Of a stretch of DNA of 64,000 nucleotides, positions 60,267-64,000 are shown in pieces. The DNA lies in NCBI GenBank assembly GCA_027625915.1, contig JANTQA010000008.1, positions 6,503,501 through 6,567,500 of the forward strand. Direction: 5' to 3'. The notes beneath the pieces are model-generated. The model was not told the origin of the DNA and searched no databases. It saw only the letters and a program-made list of their open reading frames with translations. Made by a program: the position numbers and the translations under genes. Position 1 is the first letter of the stretch. Every line of letters begins with the position of its first letter. The stretch is from Anaeramoeba flamelloides (Eukaryota > Metamonada > Anaeramoebidae).

Positions 60267-61302
60267 AGGGAGTAGTCATTCATAAAAATAAAAAGAAATG
60301 TTGTAAAGATCTTTGAAAAAATTATTTTTTGTAATTTGTGTTTCGACTTTTGTAAAGGATGAGTTAACATCATCTAAACAATTTATTAATTTGAGTCTCT
60401 TTTTTCAAAATTTGCATGTTTCCAATATAAAAACAAAAAAAAAAGTAACCTATTATTTTAAATAACAATTCAGTTAATTCGTGAAAATGCTTAAAATATT
60501 TTTAGTTTTATGTTATTAAGTATTGATTTCGATTGAAAATTGTTTATTGTGTTATAATTTATTATGATAAATATTTCAATACAAATCTCAGCCAATAAAA
60601 TTAAAAAAAGGTATAGGTGATTTAATCAATGAATGTTTGATAGAAGTTCAACAAAAATTTTCCCAATTAAATTGAGATCTATTAAGCAAAAAAATTTTTT
60701 TCTATAATTTTTAAAAAAAAATGTTTTCTGATCTCAAAAAATAAAAAAAAAGTGAAAAAAATTTTCAATTTTGAAAAAGTTTTTTAAATAAATTGTTTGG
60801 TACTAGTCACAAGAATCCTTATAACAAATCAAATCATTTTTAGTATAAAAAAATGTTACGATATTTTGAGGATACAATTCCAATATTACTTCAAGAAAAT
60901 TTTATTTTGAAAAATCGAATTTTATCCTTGAACAAAAATAAAATTCCTGAGTTAATATTTATAAATGACATTAAAACATTAATTATTATAACTATAATTT
61001 TTATAAAAATACAATCAATTTCCAATTGGTTGAATATATCTTTTTTTCTTTTTGGTTAACTAAAAATTTTATCTCAAAAAAGAAAATAAAACTTTATATT
61101 AATATTCCTGGAAACAAAGTTTCGTTATCGAATAATAATTGGAATGGCAATAAAAGGGATAAAATGTTGTTATAATATGAGAAATAATATCAATTCAAGG
61201 GTTTTATTGCTCAGAAAAAGGGGAAAAAAAAAATTGATCTAACAAAACTAATCGTCTTTTTTGGGTTTCTTAGTCGATCAGAATTTTTTGACACTTTGTA
61301 TA

Positions 61303-61496
61303 CAGTTATTTCCACTTTCAAGACACAAACTTTAAACGACATTTAAGGCGCAAAAAAAACCCAAATTAGAGCCCATTCTTTTGGAATTTTAATTTAGACA
61401 AATTATTTGACTAAAATGTGAATTTTGTGCATTAATTTGTGATTTTTATGGACCGTATATTTAGTATAAAGTTTGTACCTTAAAAGTGAAACTGAC
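61303..61496. mobile_element. Long-TIR MITE-like element family 2, copy 3
   Basis: Ends CCACTTTCAAGACACAAACT and AAAGTTTGTACCTTAAAAGTG. It shares CATTTAAGGCGCA and CCCATTCTTTTGGAATTTTA with the copy at 35643 (there CACATTCTTTTGGAATTTTT). Confidence 0.75.
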
Positions 61497-62449
61497 TATC
61501 GTAAAATTGTTATGTGATTTCTTTTATTTTCAATCAGACCTATCTTATAAAGAACAAAATTTTTTATGAATCAAGTAATCAAGCCCACTTAAAGTTCATT
61601 AAAGTAGGGTATATCGAGATACTCAAGTATTTCTTTGATAGCTTAAGTAGATCAACTTATTTTAGTAAAATAAACGCTTTTTATAGAGGTTTACTCAAGT
61701 TTGGAAAATGATAATTTTTTGTCTGGTTTTTTGATTGATTGGATGGGGTTTTGAACAAGTGAGATACTATTAATCATCACTCTAATTAGTGGGTAGGTCA
61801 TAATTTTAAAAGTTCGATTCTTAAAATAAGGATTTGATTCTAAATAAAAGAAATTACCGAACAATTTTCCTATATTTACAAGTGAAAAATATTGCCCGGT
61901 TTTATTTTATTTCCAGTATTTTTTTCATTATTGTATTTGATGAAAGTTTTTTAAAGCACAAAAAGGGTGAAATTTACTAAGTAAATGTATGTTATTATTA
62001 ATTTTCCATTAATTTTGACAAAAAATAAATATACTTGGGTGAAACCAAACCAAGACCAGATGTTTTATAGTACAATTAAAGCCAGGAAAAAATCTACAAA
62101 TGTCGAAAATCTACAAAAATCTACGAAAATTATCTTCATCCGAAATTAGTTAATCCATTTCAGAAATTAAAACATAACTGTAAAAACAATAAAAAAAGGT
62201 AGGATTTCAAAAATATTCTATTTTGTTTTTAAAAAATATTAATATCTTAAATAATAATCTTTTAAATTGGTTTTATTTTTAGCTAAGCCCTATTCTAAAA
62301 ATTTTGGGTACTCTAGATTAAAATAATAAAAAATCACCCAATCTATTATTATATATTTTTCAAAACATCAGCTTTAATCGTTTTAAGTTACCCAGTATTA
62401 ATGCATTAAATATTAACCATTTTTATTCAAATAAAAGAAAAAAACATAA

Positions 62450-62810
62450 AAATCTCTATTTCCAAAATGATGAAACGAGAAGAACAAAATAAAATTTTAC
62501 AAATTTGTTGAAATTTCTTACCAATTATTGATCAACCAAATGTTAGATACCATCAACTAATTGTATGTGGATTTTTCTATTTCACTAAACTCAACTTTAA
62601 TCTTTCTATAAATAATTGGAAAAAATTTTCAATCAGGCGTAATAGATTACTTAACTAAAATACAATAAAAAAACAATAGACGAGATAAAAAATGATAAAA
62701 ATAATTTGTAAATTCAAAATTATTTTCAAATTGGACTTCAAGTAGAGTATTGTTATTCTGTTAACTGTTTTAAATAGTGTCCACATTTTTGGAATTTAGT
62801 TTATTTTTTA
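62450..62810. repeat. Dispersed repeat family D, copy 3
   Basis: It aligns with 53800-54125: ACAAATTTGTTGAAATT, ATTGATCAACCAAATG, AGATACCATCAACTAATT, then GTGTCCACATTTTTGGAATT and TAGTTTATTTT at the end. Confidence 0.55.
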
Positions 62811-62944
62811 ATCAATTATTATTTTTTGAGATAAATCCAAATTACACTAATTTACAAAAGTTAATCTCAAATGGAACCCCTTGTAAAAATTACTATAATT
62901 TAAACTTTTTAAAATGAAAAAAAAAAAGTATTTTTTATTTATTT

Positions 62945-63075
62945 TATTATTTAAAAAGTGTAAATTACACTCTAGTTACCCTTAGACTTAAATTCCCTGT
63001 CAGAAATTTAATCCTAAAATCATAGATTTCATGATTATTAATTAATGAAAATCATTTCAAACTGTCTAAAAAACA
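62945..63075 (-). repeat. Block matching the 3' part of repeat family A (inverted)
   Basis: AAGTGTAAATTACACTCTAG, then ACTTAAATTCCCTG and AAAATCATAGATTTCATGATT, are the inverse of 2010-2105. The same block continues into the match with 53398-53495. Confidence 0.55.
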
Positions 63076-63512
63076 AAATTATTGTCAATCTACTACATTT
63101 TGCTTTCTTGAATATCGTCTTTTGTTTTTAACATTAATTTAGCGGATAACTTTAAAAAATTCTAATAAGTTATGTGATTTCTTTGATTTGTAAGATCTAG
63201 AAATATTTACCAAAAAACCTTAAATTTTTACAATAAAAAAATAATTTCTACAAATACAATCAACCTTTTAGCTATTTAAAAGCAATTTGCTAAAAATAAG
63301 TCAAATTTCCAGTAACTTGTTTTGATACAAGTTTCTTTAATAATGTATTGATATTCTAATTCAATATTTATACTATTAACTACTTTTGAAATTAGCCATT
63401 AATAAAATAAAAGATTAACAAAAAAAAAAAAAAAAAAATAGGATTAATCAAAAAGAAATGTCTATTTATTAATTATCAATTGTTCAATTATGTTCTTATG
63501 ATATATGCATAT

Positions 63513-64000
63513 TTAATTTAAAATTTTGTCAAATTTAGGTAAAGTGAATTTTTCAACCAAAAATTGTTTTTTAATATTGTTGAAATATGAACTATTTCTG
63601 TTATCAATTTCGGCTTTTATTTGTTGAACCAATAAGCTTATTGCGACTTTATTACTTGATCCTCTCAGTAAAATTATATCAGCAAATTTTTTAGTCTATT
63701 AATTTGTGTTAAATATTGAAAAGAATACAACAAGAAATTAAGAAGATTCAAAAATTTAAAAATAAGTAAAAAAAAAAATAAACAAACAATAATAAAAAAA
63801 AATAATAAAAAAAATAATCAAAAAAATAATAAAAAATAAAAAAAAAAAAAAAAAAAAAAGATTTGGAGTATTAATTGAATAAATTTTACAGGACTAACAA
63901 AATTATCAAATCCAGGTTTGACAAATTTAAAATATTGGTTGATTATTGATTCTGCTGTTCTTCCTCTTTCTTTTGTGTCTCTAATGATCCGTCTTCCAAG
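63513..64000 (-). CDS. UCK: Uridine(-cytidine) kinase, C-terminal part, runs off the right edge
   Basis: Two exons are visible: 64000-63890 (5' part outside the window) and 63695-63513, joined in phase 0 across a 194-bp intron. Together they read [62 protein letters not shown]. This is the typical end of uridine kinases (RRI.RD..ERGR, VKP.F...I.P....AD.I.PRG..N.VAI.L). The enzyme phosphorylates uridine and cytidine with ATP/GTP in pyrimidine salvage. The P-loop lies outside the window and cannot be checked. A roughly 30-residue tail after [10 protein letters not shown] ends at a TAA, with no UPRT-like domain following, so this is the single-domain form. The junction is confirmed by homology. 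Confidence 0.92.

Larger units (their letters stand above)
59658..63512. other. Convergent intergenic region, Lys-rich gene / uridine kinase
   Basis: A 3.9 kb region rich in repeats: MITE-like family 1 copy 3, long-TIR family 2 copy 3, repeat D copy 3 and a family A-related block. Around 62095-62130 the word AAATCTACAAA recurs three times in tandem. No gene was recognised; the frames at 60853-61059 and 61514-61711 resemble nothing. Confidence 0.55.

Noticed and set aside
1-64000. CRISPR array, prokaryotic operon or phage features
   Set aside because: The genes are eukaryotic and spliced, and no regularly spaced repeats or Shine-Dalgarno-led gene clusters are present.

Overview
This window is very AT-rich eukaryotic nuclear DNA. 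The genes are interrupted by GT-AG introns, the homopolymer A and T runs are long, and some proteins carry Lys/Glu low-complexity tracts (EKEK, KETKKE, NKNK). Conserved housekeeping genes (eIF3e, proteasome beta5, CacyBP, an SRPK, an OST subunit, uridine kinase) place it firmly in the eukaryotes. The style (ankyrin-BTB protein, KEKEK tracts, A/T-run introns, standard stop codons) suggests a free-living amoeboid protist such as Anaeramoeba. That is an inference from style and not a proven assignment.

Layout from left to right: an ankyrin-repeat plus double-BTB gene (+, 305-10738, nine exons); translation factor eIF3e (-, 18332-13338, two exons around a 3.5 kb intron); a single-exon bZIP transcription factor (-, 22192-21212); 20S proteasome subunit beta5 (+, 26786-31567, four exons); CacyBP/SIP (-, 37386-36243, four exons); a ribophorin II-like oligosaccharyltransferase subunit fused to TRAP-delta (+, 39614-44085, four exons); an SRPK-type kinase (+, 46918-51249, three exons); a poorly understood minus-strand stretch with a Cys-rich protein (56814-55470) and a possible beta-sandwich protein (55428-54126); a Lys-rich single-exon protein (+, 58767-59657); and the 3' end of a uridine kinase gene (-, 64000-63513) that runs off the right edge.

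The genes are unrelated neighbours with no operon logic. Introns fall into two classes: short ones of about 90-220 bp and one or two very long ones per gene (1.1-5.4 kb). The long introns and the 1-5 kb intergenic gaps hold small repeats without coding capacity: a roughly 179-bp element with TTAAGGGAC ends (three copies), a roughly 190-bp long-TIR element (three copies), an element with a perfect 33-bp hairpin (two copies and a remnant), several fold-back elements, and older decayed dispersed repeats.

The most interesting observation is the ribophorin II/TRAP-delta fusion. Two components of neighbouring complexes at the ER translocon (OST and TRAP) are encoded as one membrane protein, with the junction inside one uninterrupted exon. 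Other points worth a look are a bZIP factor with Asp at the normally invariant Asn of the basic region, ankyrin repeats encoded one per 99-bp phase-0 exon, and 3' splice sites preceded by A-runs in place of pyrimidines.
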